IMG/VR virus record: IMGVR_UViG_3300019776_000165
Coordinates: 29,562 to 93,561 of that record
Origin: a virus
Direction: 5' to 3' (one strand)
Length of the DNA: 64,000 nt
The notes beneath the pieces were generated by a model that had not been told where the DNA came from, did not search any database, and was given only the letters and a program-made list of their open reading frames with translations. The position numbers and the translations under genes are program-made. This document shows, piece after piece, positions 31,250 through 39,038 of this stretch (its first letter is position 1; every line of letters starts with the position of its first letter).

Positions 31250-31302
31250 TGTGCAACGGAAACTGCACCTGCGGTAAGGACAAGGAGCCAACTAATGGCT
31301 AA
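31249..31302 (+). CDS. 17-residue Cys-rich microprotein
   Basis: Reading MCNGNCTCGKDKEPTNG, this frame begins in a TAATG overlap with the previous gene and overlaps the next frame by eight bases. Three Cys in C-x3-C-x-C could bind a metal together with the next peptide. Only a weak upstream AGCAGG is seen. It is supported by its tight fit in a chain of overlapping frames, not by size. Confidence 0.4.
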   Translation: MCNGNCTCGKDKEPTNG

Positions 31303-31360
31303 GTGTTCATGCGGCAAATGCGCTCAGTGTAAAGCAAAAATGAAGAAGGGCAAGAAGTAA
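31295..31360 (+). CDS. 21-residue Cys/Lys-rich microprotein
   Basis: Reads MAKCSCGKCAQCKAKMKKGK and one more Lys; four Cys in C-x-C-x2-C-x2-C, like a metallothionein fragment, then a Lys tail. AAGGAG lies eight bases before the ATG, a good ribosome binding site. Its stop overlaps the next ATG (TAATG). Metal binding is inferred from Cys spacing. Confidence 0.55.
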   Translation: MAKCSCGKCAQCKAKMKKGKK

Positions 31361-31644
31361 TGGCGGGAAAACCAGCATTCCTAAAGGGTAAGTACACCGA
31401 GGAAAAAGACAAGAAGAAGGACGCCAAGATGACTAAGGGCTTGAGCCCTAAGGAGAAGGCGGAGTTCGAGAAGAAGGACAAGGCTCACGGCGAGAAGAAG
31501 AAGCCGAAGACCATGGCCGAGGACAAGAAGATTGATGCCAAGATTATCAAGGGCATTAAGAAGCATTCTGCTCATGAGAAGCGTGAGGGTAAAGCAGGCG
31601 AGAAGCGTGAAGACGCTCATGAGAAAAAGACAGGAAAGAAGTAA
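31360..31644 (+). CDS. Lys/Glu-rich hypothetical protein
   Basis: A 94-residue protein with roughly one third Lys and much Glu/Asp/His, so either a single long charged helix or disordered. Motif 'GLSPKEKAEFEKKDKAH' (residues 26-42) recurs weakly near the end. It lies in the TAATG-linked microprotein chain. Function unknown. Confidence 0.65.
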   Translation: MAGKPAFLKGKYTEEKDKKKDAKMTKGLSPKEKAEFEKKDKAHGEKKKPKTMAEDKKIDAKIIKGIKKHSAHEKREGKAGEKREDAHEKKTGKK

Positions 31645-32000
31645 TGGCTGCACAACCAAAGAAGGTAACTAGTACACCTACTAGCCGAAGAATCGGCAAG
31701 GTTCTGGCCAGCGGAACTTACCCTGCTGGTAGCCCTCAGGCAGGGAAAAAGATTGGTCCAGTAGGAAAAGTAATGGGAAAGTTGGCTGCTAAAGCCTCTG
31801 TTTCTATTGCTAACGAGACTGCTAAGACCACCCGAAAGTCCCAAGCCGACCAGGCTGCTAAGAAGCAGGCTCGCAGTGCTGCGTACCCTAAGGGCACTGG
31901 AACTTCTCGCCTTAGCGAGCCTCCTCTAACTAAGGCTAAGGACTACACCAAAGCCCTAAAGAAGAATGGCGGCAACCCGCTTCCTCCTAAGGGAAGATAA
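31644..32000 (+). CDS. Basic hypothetical protein
   Basis: A 118-residue protein rich in Lys, Ala, Thr, Pro, without hydrophobic core. Last member of the basic microprotein chain, and followed by a strong terminator. DNA condensation or virion-internal roles are possible; no motif supports a precise function. Confidence 0.68.
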   Translation: MAAQPKKVTSTPTSRRIGKVLASGTYPAGSPQAGKKIGPVGKVMGKLAAKASVSIANETAKTTRKSQADQAAKKQARSAAYPKGTGTSRLSEPPLTKAKDYTKALKKNGGNPLPPKGR

Positions 32001-32020
32001 GTCCAAGGCAAACAAAGTTT

Positions 32021-32047
32021 AACCCCCAGCAATGGGGGTTTTTCTTT
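32021..32047 (+). terminator. Rho-independent terminator
   Basis: AACCCCC/GGGGGTT stem around AGCAAT, followed by TTTCTTT. It ends the basic microprotein operon before the tail genes. Confidence 0.9.
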
Positions 32048-32120
32048 ATCCTTAAAGCGTAGATATTCGTGCGAATACTACCTACTTTTGTAGCCTTGCG
32101 CCTTTTAAAGGATTCTGCTG

Positions 32121-32327
32121 ATGTCGAATGCAAACTGGAAGCCCTGGTGGGAACAAGTTGCATCCTATCGAAATGGTAACGACCAAAGAGAGTTTCTCCG
32201 TGGTGTGTTCCAAGGGATGACAACCAACCGACCAGCCCAAGCAACCTATGTTAAGGGCTTGATTGAAGGCTACAAAAACAGGAAGTTCGTACAGCCAGAA
32301 TCGTTTAAAGGCAAGCAAGGCAAGTGA
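32121..32327 (+). CDS. Hypothetical small protein of the tail operon
   Basis: A 68-residue basic protein with Trp-rich start ('SNANWKPWWEQVASYR') and Lys/Gln-rich end. AAAGGA precedes the ATG. First gene after the terminator, so probably first in the tail operon. It overlaps the next frame by GTGA. Function unknown. Confidence 0.65.
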   Translation: MSNANWKPWWEQVASYRNGNDQREFLRGVFQGMTTNRPAQATYVKGLIEGYKNRKFVQPESFKGKQGK

Positions 32328-32635
32328 AACACTCCATCAACGCAGCACATAAGGCAGCGCACTCTACCGCCGAGTTTATGACTGGCGAGTTGCGTAGGTC
32401 TGCGCTTGAGCACGGCTGGCACCCTGACGTGGTAGCCAACATGCACGTCAACTATGATGGGGAAGAGTTCAAGGTACACGTCCACCCTGAGTACCGTGAC
32501 CGTGCTTTTGTGCACGAGTTTGGCGACGAAAACAACCGCCCTACCGCTGTAATCCGCAAGTATGACAATGACGGGTTCAACTACAGCCAAGTTTTCCACA
32601 TGCACCTCTCTAAGCACCTAGGAGGCATCCTGTGA
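32324..32635 (+). CDS. Hypothetical neck/tail protein
   Basis: A 103-residue protein from a GTG start in a GTGA overlap. Helical start ('AAHKAAHSTAEFMTGELRRSALEHGW'; residues 7-32), then a beta part 'FKVHVHPEYRDRAFVHEFGD'. Many small myophages have a protein of this size between neck and tail terminator. Linked by a GTGA overlap to the next gene. Confidence 0.62.
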   Translation: MKHSINAAHKAAHSTAEFMTGELRRSALEHGWHPDVVANMHVNYDGEEFKVHVHPEYRDRAFVHEFGDENNRPTAVIRKYDNDGFNYSQVFHMHLSKHLGGIL

Positions 32636-33321
32636 CGTTCCTAATCTCTGAAGACAAGGCTTTGCGTGAGAAGTTGCAAGGCATGGTTGTTTACGACCAG
32701 AGGTCAATCAACGATGACGCTCCCCGTCAGGTAGCGGTATTCTTTGGTCAACCAGACCAGGAAATCCGTAATCAGTCATACCCCTATGTCACTATCGACA
32801 TGATTGGTGTACAGCGTGACCCTAGCCGTGAAATGCGTTTTGATGCTTCAATTCCTGACTATCTGCAACCACTAAACCCATCCTCTGAGGTTGAGAAGTT
32901 TGTGGCGTTTGAACTAGTCCCTGTAAACATTGACTACCAAATCACAACTTATGCACGTCAGCCACGGCACGACCGTGAAATCATCGCCCAACTATTGGGT
33001 AGCAAACTTCCTCTACGTTTTGGAGCCCTTGACGTAGTGGACGACACTAGTACGGTAGGAACCACTACTACCAACATAGTGACCACACGTCGCCTCGACG
33101 TAATGGACGTATCAAAGAGAGACACGACTGAGCAAGCAAAACGTTTGTTCATGAACGTCATCACTGTTCGTGTTTCTAGCGAACTCTCATTTGGTGCACT
33201 ACAAAACCTCTACCAAGTACTCGAAGTACACATCGATAACCCGACAGCGCAAAATGCAGGTGGCCGTAATGGCGAACCATATTTCATTGGTGTTGGTCCG
33301 AGCATTATTACTGGCAACTAA
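32632..33321 (+). CDS. Putative tail terminator/completion protein
   Basis: A 229-residue protein, GTG start in a GTGA overlap. Beta-strand patterns 'YPYVTIDMIGVQRDPSREMRFD' and 'FELVPVNIDYQITTYARQPRHDREIIAQLLG' are what is expected of tail-completion proteins ('I-x-Y-x-I-x-T-Y-x-R' then helix). Its position just before the sheath gene fits a tail terminator that caps the tube and contacts the neck. Fold-level inference. Confidence 0.65.
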   Translation: MTFLISEDKALREKLQGMVVYDQRSINDDAPRQVAVFFGQPDQEIRNQSYPYVTIDMIGVQRDPSREMRFDASIPDYLQPLNPSSEVEKFVAFELVPVNIDYQITTYARQPRHDREIIAQLLGSKLPLRFGALDVVDDTSTVGTTTTNIVTTRRLDVMDVSKRDTTEQAKRLFMNVITVRVSSELSFGALQNLYQVLEVHIDNPTAQNAGGRNGEPYFIGVGPSIITGN

Positions 33322-33360
33322 ACGTACCCCACTGAAAAATAACCTAGTTAGGAGAAACCC

Positions 33361-34881
33361 ATGACCTATGGTCGTCCTGGCGTTTATATCAATGAGCGCC
33401 TTCTACCCGCTCCTATCGCTGCAACTGGTACGGCTAACGCTGCTGGTGCTGCGGTTGGAGAATTCTCGCAGGGACCAACTGACGTTACTCTCGTCACTTC
33501 TTGGTATGACTTTGTCAAGAAGTTTGGCGGCTACAACGCCCAGTACCCTGCAACCTTTGGTGTAAGCCTGTTCTTCCAGAACGGCGGAAGCGAACTGTAT
33601 GTACAGCGCATCCTTCACACCACCGATGAAACCAGCGCCAACAACGCCGACTGGGCCAAGATTGACATTGTCGATGCAGCCGCTGCTGTTGTAGGCGTTG
33701 CAAAGGCTAAGGACCTTGGAGAAGACGGAAACAACCTTCGAGTTAAGGTGACCGCCTCTACCCGTGCAGACGAAGGAAGCCTTTCGTTCCGAAACCTGAC
33801 CGTGTACAAGGAAGTTGCAAATGGAGACCTCAGCATTGTTGAGCAGTTTAACAACGTTGTTTTCTCGGACTCGACCTCTAACGACTTTGCAGCCACTGTA
33901 GTCAACCTAAACTCGGAGTACATTACCCTGACTATCAGCGACACTACAAAGACTCCTGTTCTTGACACCTTCTTCTACTTGGCTGGTGGCTCTAACGGTA
34001 TCGCTGCAACTTCAGCAGACTACACCGCTAACATCGACGCATTCACCGCTTTGGACCGTCCACTAGTCATTTTTGCCCCTGAGGTAATCACCCGACTAGA
34101 TGACGAAGCGGCTGGACAAGACGTACAAAACGCTCTGATTGACTGGGCAACTCTGAACAACAGTTTTGCTGTTGTGGACACCCCAGCAAACCAGGTTGTT
34201 GTTGCAGCCCTAGCCACCAGTGCAGGCTTCTCAAAGTCTAGCCACGGTGCTGCTTACTACCCAAACATCTACATTAGCGACCCAGTAGGACGAAGCAGTT
34301 CTTCGCTCCGCAAGGTTGGTCCTGCAGGTGCAATTGCTGGCCTGTACATTCAGACCGACAAGACCGTTGGCCCATTCAAGGCTCCTGCTGGTCTATACGC
34401 ATCGGTACGTGGCGCAGTTGCTCTAGAGCGTTCGCTAACCGCCGCTGAGTTGGACGCTGTAAACACTGATGCCGCACCTCTAAACGCACTCCGTAACCTT
34501 CCAGGTGCTGGAGTAGTTTCAATGGGTGCTCGCACTCTGCTACAGGACGGTACTGCAAACAAGTACGTTAACATGCGCCGTTCTCTTATCTACATCAAGA
34601 AGAACCTTGAGACTCTGTCGCAGTTCGCACTATTCGAGAACAACGACGAGCGCCTATGGGCACGTCTTCGCACTGTTCTTGGTGGCTTCTTGAACGACTA
34701 CCGTAACCAGGGTGGCCTGCGTGGAGACACTCCAGCCGCAGCCTTCTACGTAAAGGTAGATGAAGAGAACAACACCGTGAACACCATTGCTCTCGGTGAG
34801 TGCCACATCGAAATCGGTGTTGCTCTGCAATACCCAACCGAGTTCGTTGTAATCAACCTCAGCCAAAAGACTGCAGTCTAA
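33361..34881 (+). CDS. Tail sheath protein
   Basis: A 506-residue protein that polymerises around the tail tube and contracts at infection. Family hallmarks: 'MTYGRPGVYINERLLPAP' at the start and 'GEFSQGPTDVTLVTSWYDFVKKFGG'. Further on are 'LYVQRI', 'DPVGRSSSSLRKVGPAGAIAGLYIQTDKTVGPFKAPAG' and 'YVNMRRSLIYIKKNLETLSQFALFENNDERLWARLRTVLGGFL' (positions about 395-440). AGGAG precedes the ATG and codon bias is strong. It proves a contractile tail. Confidence 0.97.
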   Translation: MTYGRPGVYINERLLPAPIAATGTANAAGAAVGEFSQGPTDVTLVTSWYDFVKKFGGYNAQYPATFGVSLFFQNGGSELYVQRILHTTDETSANNADWAKIDIVDAAAAVVGVAKAKDLGEDGNNLRVKVTASTRADEGSLSFRNLTVYKEVANGDLSIVEQFNNVVFSDSTSNDFAATVVNLNSEYITLTISDTTKTPVLDTFFYLAGGSNGIAATSADYTANIDAFTALDRPLVIFAPEVITRLDDEAAGQDVQNALIDWATLNNSFAVVDTPANQVVVAALATSAGFSKSSHGAAYYPNIYISDPVGRSSSSLRKVGPAGAIAGLYIQTDKTVGPFKAPAGLYASVRGAVALERSLTAAELDAVNTDAAPLNALRNLPGAGVVSMGARTLLQDGTANKYVNMRRSLIYIKKNLETLSQFALFENNDERLWARLRTVLGGFLNDYRNQGGLRGDTPAAAFYVKVDEENNTVNTIALGECHIEIGVALQYPTEFVVINLSQKTAV

Positions 34882-34893
34882 GGAGAATAGCAC

Positions 34894-35508
34894 ATGGCTA
34901 CAATCATCAATAACCGCTCTACTCTAGAGACCGACCCAATCCGTAACTTCCGATTCCTAGTGACTTTCAAGCCACTAGGTAACGGCGGTTCATGGCTAAA
35001 GGGTGCTCCTAGCAAGGTAGTTGTTGGCTTCACATCGGTTTCGGGCCTGTCGGTAACCACTGACAGCATCCCTTACCGTGAAGGTGGCTACAACACCACT
35101 GTTCACCAGATTCCTGGCCAGACAACCTTCGCCCCAATCACTCTTCAGCGTGGTGTTGTACTTGGTACCTCACAGCACTGGGACTGGATGCGTAAGTTGT
35201 TTGCAACCGTTCAGGGTGGAGGAACTGCTGGTCAGGCTGAGAACTTCCGTGCCGACATCGAGATTGAGGTGCTATCACACCCAATCCCAGGTTCAGGTGG
35301 CTCAAATAACCAGTTGACTTCAGCCAACTACAAGGACCACGTAGCAATGCGTTTCCAGGTTTACAACGCCTGGCCAACTAGCGTTGCCTACTCGGACCTA
35401 AACGCAGGTGACAACGCTATCTTCGTTGAGCAAATTACTCTGGTTCACGAGGGCTTTGACACCAACTGGGCTCCAGACCTGAAGACCAGCGCACCTAAAT
35501 TCGACTAA
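34894..35508 (+). CDS. Tail tube protein (T4 gp19-like)
   Basis: A 204-residue protein forming the rigid inner tube. It follows the T4 gp19 family: 'DPIRNFRFLVTFKPLG', 'GFTSVSGLSVTTDSIPYREGG', 'QTTFAPITLQRGVV' and 'WDWMRKLF'. 'YKDHVAMRFQVYNAWPTSVAYSDLNAGDNAIFVEQITLVHEGF' is at about 147-190. AAGGAG upstream. Directly after the sheath, as usual. Confidence 0.96.
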   Translation: MATIINNRSTLETDPIRNFRFLVTFKPLGNGGSWLKGAPSKVVVGFTSVSGLSVTTDSIPYREGGYNTTVHQIPGQTTFAPITLQRGVVLGTSQHWDWMRKLFATVQGGGTAGQAENFRADIEIEVLSHPIPGSGGSNNQLTSANYKDHVAMRFQVYNAWPTSVAYSDLNAGDNAIFVEQITLVHEGFDTNWAPDLKTSAPKFD

Positions 35509-35534
35509 TTTCAACTAACTAAAAGGAAAACAAT

Positions 35535-36350
35535 ATGGAAACTCAGACAGTCTCAGCAGCAGCCAATCCCGCACTTACTAACCGACTTGTGGAGCAGGCC
35601 ACTGCAGAACCAGTACAACAAGTACAACCAGCCGAAATCACAGACCCTAGCGACACCTTGGTGACTCTCCCTGGAGGCTACATTACCGATGATGGGGAAG
35701 TCATCAAGGTTGTCGAGGTCCGTGAACTAACTGGTGCAGACGAAGAAGTAATCGCTAAGTCTTCTACCCTTGGTAGGGCATTTAATGTGATTATCAATCG
35801 TGCTACCGAAAAAGTAGGAAGCCTAAAGGCTACGGAAGCAATGCTAGACAAAATGTTTGCGGGTGACCGTGACGCTGTGATGGTAGGAATCTATCGTGCA
35901 ACTTTTGGGCCTACTGCTGAAATCCCTACACTTTGTTTGCCTTGTGGCAAGTACCACCCCGTACAAGTAGACCTCACAAAAGATTTAAAGACTACTACTC
36001 TTGCAAACCCGCTTGAGAACCGCCAGTTTACCGTTAAAGGTAAGGGACACGAGTACACTGTGACTCTTCCAACTGGAGTAGTCCAAAAAGAAATCTACAA
36101 CAATCCTGACAAATCTGATGCAGAACTTACGACTCTTCTGTTGGAGAATGTCGTAACGGAGATTGATGGAACACCAGTTTTTAGCAAGACTCAAGTCAAA
36201 AACATCGGAATTTCAGACCGACGCTTGCTTGGGAAAGAACTTGCAGAACGTACCTTTGGCCCACAATTTGACGGAATCACTGTAGCCTGCCCAGACTGCG
36301 GTGAGGATATGGAGGTTCCGATTAGCCTCGGAGCCTTGTTTCGGTTCTAA
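35535..36350 (+). CDS. Tail assembly chaperone (gp51-like)
   Basis: A 271-residue protein between the tube and tape measure genes. N-terminal 50 residues are Gln/Pro/Ala-rich; the core has 'VRELTGADEEVIAKSS' and 'DAVMVGIYRATFGP', both common in myophage tail-assembly chaperones of the T4-gp51/gp26 type. Two Cys pairs, 'LCLPCGK' and 'CPDCGEDMEVPI', probably hold a zinc. A short out-of-frame ORF continues after the stop and may be made by ribosomal frameshifting. It should help load the tape measure protein. Confidence 0.75.
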   Translation: METQTVSAAANPALTNRLVEQATAEPVQQVQPAEITDPSDTLVTLPGGYITDDGEVIKVVEVRELTGADEEVIAKSSTLGRAFNVIINRATEKVGSLKATEAMLDKMFAGDRDAVMVGIYRATFGPTAEIPTLCLPCGKYHPVQVDLTKDLKTTTLANPLENRQFTVKGKGHEYTVTLPTGVVQKEIYNNPDKSDAELTTLLLENVVTEIDGTPVFSKTQVKNIGISDRRLLGKELAERTFGPQFDGITVACPDCGEDMEVPISLGALFRF

Positions 36351-36372
36351 TCTCGCTAGTTACAAAAACTTA

Positions 36373-36513
36373 ATGTCCCAATGGGCAGCCTTAATTAAAA
36401 GTTATCCAGGCTGGTCGTTACAGGAGGTTAAGGATTTAAGCCCAAGAGAACGCCTCAACTGGTTAGAAATAATCAGGGAATCTAAAGGAATAGCAAGGAA
36501 ACAGAATGGCTGA
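36373..36513 (+). CDS. Possible frameshifted C-terminal part of tail chaperone
   Basis: A 46-residue frame (MSQWAALIKSYPGWSLQEVK then 'DLSPRERLNWLEIIRE') 22 bases after the chaperone stop. It is in the +1 (equals -2) frame relative to it and is open back to at least 36301. No ribosome binding site precedes the ATG. Tail chaperones of many phages are extended by programmed frameshift in just this place, and the W-x(8)-W...LS-x-x-E-R pattern suits the extension. It overlaps the tape measure start by eight bases. Confidence 0.65.
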   Translation: MSQWAALIKSYPGWSLQEVKDLSPRERLNWLEIIRESKGIARKQNG

Positions 36514-39034
36514 TACCTTTGACCCATCTTTAAAGTCCGCTATTAAAGACCTACGCACAGTTGTAGGTCTTCTAAAAGACACGACTAAAGCCATTAAAGA
36601 CATGTCTAGTGCCACTAATGGCATGGTTAAAGCGGCTAGAGGAAATAAGGGAAGTCTAGGCAAGGGCTCTCAGGGCATGATGGATAATGCCCTTGCTTCT
36701 TTTTCTGGGTTTAATAACGCAAAAGAGTTCAACACTGTAAGAAATTTTCTTACTCCTGCTTTAGGAAAGTTTAGTGGGGTAGGAGCCGCCGCTATTGGTA
36801 ACGCCCCTAAAATTCTTGGTGGCTTGAACCAAATGATGCCAGACTTCAACGCTACTGTTGACCGTGCTACTGGCTACTACAACGCTGTAATGGCTCAGGG
36901 CAACCGTTATGGAAGAGCCTCGTTTGAGAGTTCTGTGCTAAAAGGACTTGGGGGACAACTCACCAGCACTGGTTCGGACGCAAGAGTTGCTGAAATTATG
37001 TCGGGGTCTGGAGTTGCCTTCAGTAACTCTAAGAGTAGTTTCTTCCAGACTACTCTTCGTGGTGTTGGAAACATGGCTAAGTATTTCAACATGTCAAACG
37101 AGTCAGCCGCCTCTGCAATGACCTCCCTTAGCGGCGGTGCAAGTTCCGCAATGCTTATGCGTAATTTTGGAGTTATGACCAGTGACACAAGCGGTAAGCA
37201 GTTAAGTACTGGTCAAATTATTAATCAAATTTCTAGCCGACTTACTGCTGGTCGTGGAAAGTTTACTGAGAAAGATGTCATGGACTCTTTCTACAAAGGT
37301 AACTTGGGTGCAAGTTTGCAGGCTTCTGGCCTGTCACAAGACCAGCAACAAATGGTAGTGCAATCTCTTTTGGCTCAAGCAAAGGGAAAGACTTTTGACC
37401 CAAGTAGCGACAAGGCTATGGAGGGGGCCTTCAGTAGTGGTAAGAATAAGAACCCCACAGACTTCCAAAGGGGTATCTACGGGGCTCAAAGCGAAGCAAT
37501 GGGTAAGGGCGAGAGTTCATACCTTGCGGGCGCTGAGGCGGCTGGTAAGGCCGTTGAGGTACTAACTAAAGCAGGTGGAGAACTAGCCAAAGCATTTGGT
37601 GGGTTGACTGCTGCCACAACTGTTTTGACTGGCTCTATGGCTGGTGCTGGAGCGCTATCAGTGCTTAGCGGTCTTGGTGGAATTGCGGCCACTGGGCTTA
37701 TGACTGCAGGAAAGATTCCAGGACTTGGAGGACTTGGCACATTACTAAGCGGGGGAGGAGCAGCAACTGCTGGAGGGCTAGGCGCAACTGCAGCCACAGC
37801 CGCAGTAGTGGCCGCTCCTGTGGCGGGCACAGTTATGAGCGCACAATATGTAGGTGACAGACAAACACAGTACAACTATGCGACTGGTAGTTCCTCGGAC
37901 GTGTCTAACATCTATAATCCTTTTCTTTCAGGAAAACAAAGACAAGACACAAATAACTTCATAACTGAAAATTTGGGGTCCACGGACTTTGATAAAGGGT
38001 TATTTGGTGCCCAAGGCCCTTTGTTTGGTAAGAATGGACTTTTTCACATTGGTGGGGGAAAAACTACCACTGTAGGAGTTGGTGGCGGAGACACAAGCGC
38101 TGCAGCGGTATCTTCTGGAACAGGAGCCAATGGGGCAGGAACAGGAAAGCCATTCCGACTAAGCAAGCCCATTAGAAGTGGCGAAAAACCTACTGCTGTT
38201 TTTAACCAGAAAAAGTACCAAGGAAAAGTAATTTGGCCAGATGGTCACAATGGAATTGACTACCCTGTGGGTGTTGGTTCCGCAGTCTTGGCTTCCGCAG
38301 ACGGCACTGTTGCAGCCGTAAGCAAAAACGAAAACCAAGAGTTGGGTGTCCACATTATTATTAAACACCCAAGTAGCCCTGGTGGAAAAATGCACACTCT
38401 TTATGCCCACCTTAGCGGAACAAACGTAAGTGCTGGTGACTCCGTAACTGCAGGTGCAATGATTGGTCTGTCTGGAAAAACTGGTACCAAAATTACAGGT
38501 GCCCACCTCCACTTTGCGTTAATGACTAGCGCAAGTTCTGCTGATTCAATTAACCCTGCACCTTACATGGATGGCATTCCTGCAGCAGACCCTGGAGACA
38601 GTGGTATTACCCCTGCTGGAGGAACTGCTTCGGCAGACGCATCTGCTTCAACTACCACTAGTGGTGGAACAACAACCACTACTCCAAGTGCGGCAGCCAC
38701 TAGCGACGCCGTAATGGTTGACTCGTCTGGAGTTAAGGCTCAATCAAACACCATTTCAAGCCAGATTAATAACGGGGCTAACATGAGCGGAGGCCAGACC
38801 TCTTCAGGAACAGGTGTGGGTGGCGGTGACACCGCAGGAATTGTTTCTGCTACGGGCAGTGGAGCAGCGATGGCCAGCATGTCAGGAACTGCCGCTAAAC
38901 GAGGGAATGGGAACAACGTAACAATTAACTTGACTATTGCTCAGGCCAATGATGACGAGGCTAGACGATTTGCAAAGAAAGTGAAGCAACTTCTTGAAGA
39001 AGATGGTCGACGTGAACTTATGGGAAGAAGGTAA
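36506..39034 (+). CDS. Tape measure protein with M23 peptidase domain
   Basis: An 842-residue protein that sets tail length and passes into the host at infection. The first 370 residues are helical and Ala/Gly/Ser-rich ('KDLRTVVGLLKDTTKAIKDM'). A hydrophobic Gly/Ala/Leu segment (about 350-450) may insert into the membrane. An M23 metallopeptidase domain (about 560-690) has the site in 'HNGIDYPVG' (about 580), 'HTLYAHLSG' and 'HLHFAL' (about 668), and can open peptidoglycan. A Thr/Ser-rich linker and a charged helical end ('DDEARRFAKKVKQLL') follow. Confidence 0.92.
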   Translation: MADTFDPSLKSAIKDLRTVVGLLKDTTKAIKDMSSATNGMVKAARGNKGSLGKGSQGMMDNALASFSGFNNAKEFNTVRNFLTPALGKFSGVGAAAIGNAPKILGGLNQMMPDFNATVDRATGYYNAVMAQGNRYGRASFESSVLKGLGGQLTSTGSDARVAEIMSGSGVAFSNSKSSFFQTTLRGVGNMAKYFNMSNESAASAMTSLSGGASSAMLMRNFGVMTSDTSGKQLSTGQIINQISSRLTAGRGKFTEKDVMDSFYKGNLGASLQASGLSQDQQQMVVQSLLAQAKGKTFDPSSDKAMEGAFSSGKNKNPTDFQRGIYGAQSEAMGKGESSYLAGAEAAGKAVEVLTKAGGELAKAFGGLTAATTVLTGSMAGAGALSVLSGLGGIAATGLMTAGKIPGLGGLGTLLSGGGAATAGGLGATAATAAVVAAPVAGTVMSAQYVGDRQTQYNYATGSSSDVSNIYNPFLSGKQRQDTNNFITENLGSTDFDKGLFGAQGPLFGKNGLFHIGGGKTTTVGVGGGDTSAAAVSSGTGANGAGTGKPFRLSKPIRSGEKPTAVFNQKKYQGKVIWPDGHNGIDYPVGVGSAVLASADGTVAAVSKNENQELGVHIIIKHPSSPGGKMHTLYAHLSGTNVSAGDSVTAGAMIGLSGKTGTKITGAHLHFALMTSASSADSINPAPYMDGIPAADPGDSGITPAGGTASADASASTTTSGGTTTTTPSAAATSDAVMVDSSGVKAQSNTISSQINNGANMSGGQTSSGTGVGGGDTAGIVSATGSGAAMASMSGTAAKRGNGNNVTINLTIAQANDDEARRFAKKVKQLLEEDGRRELMGRR

Positions 39035-39038
39035 GTAA

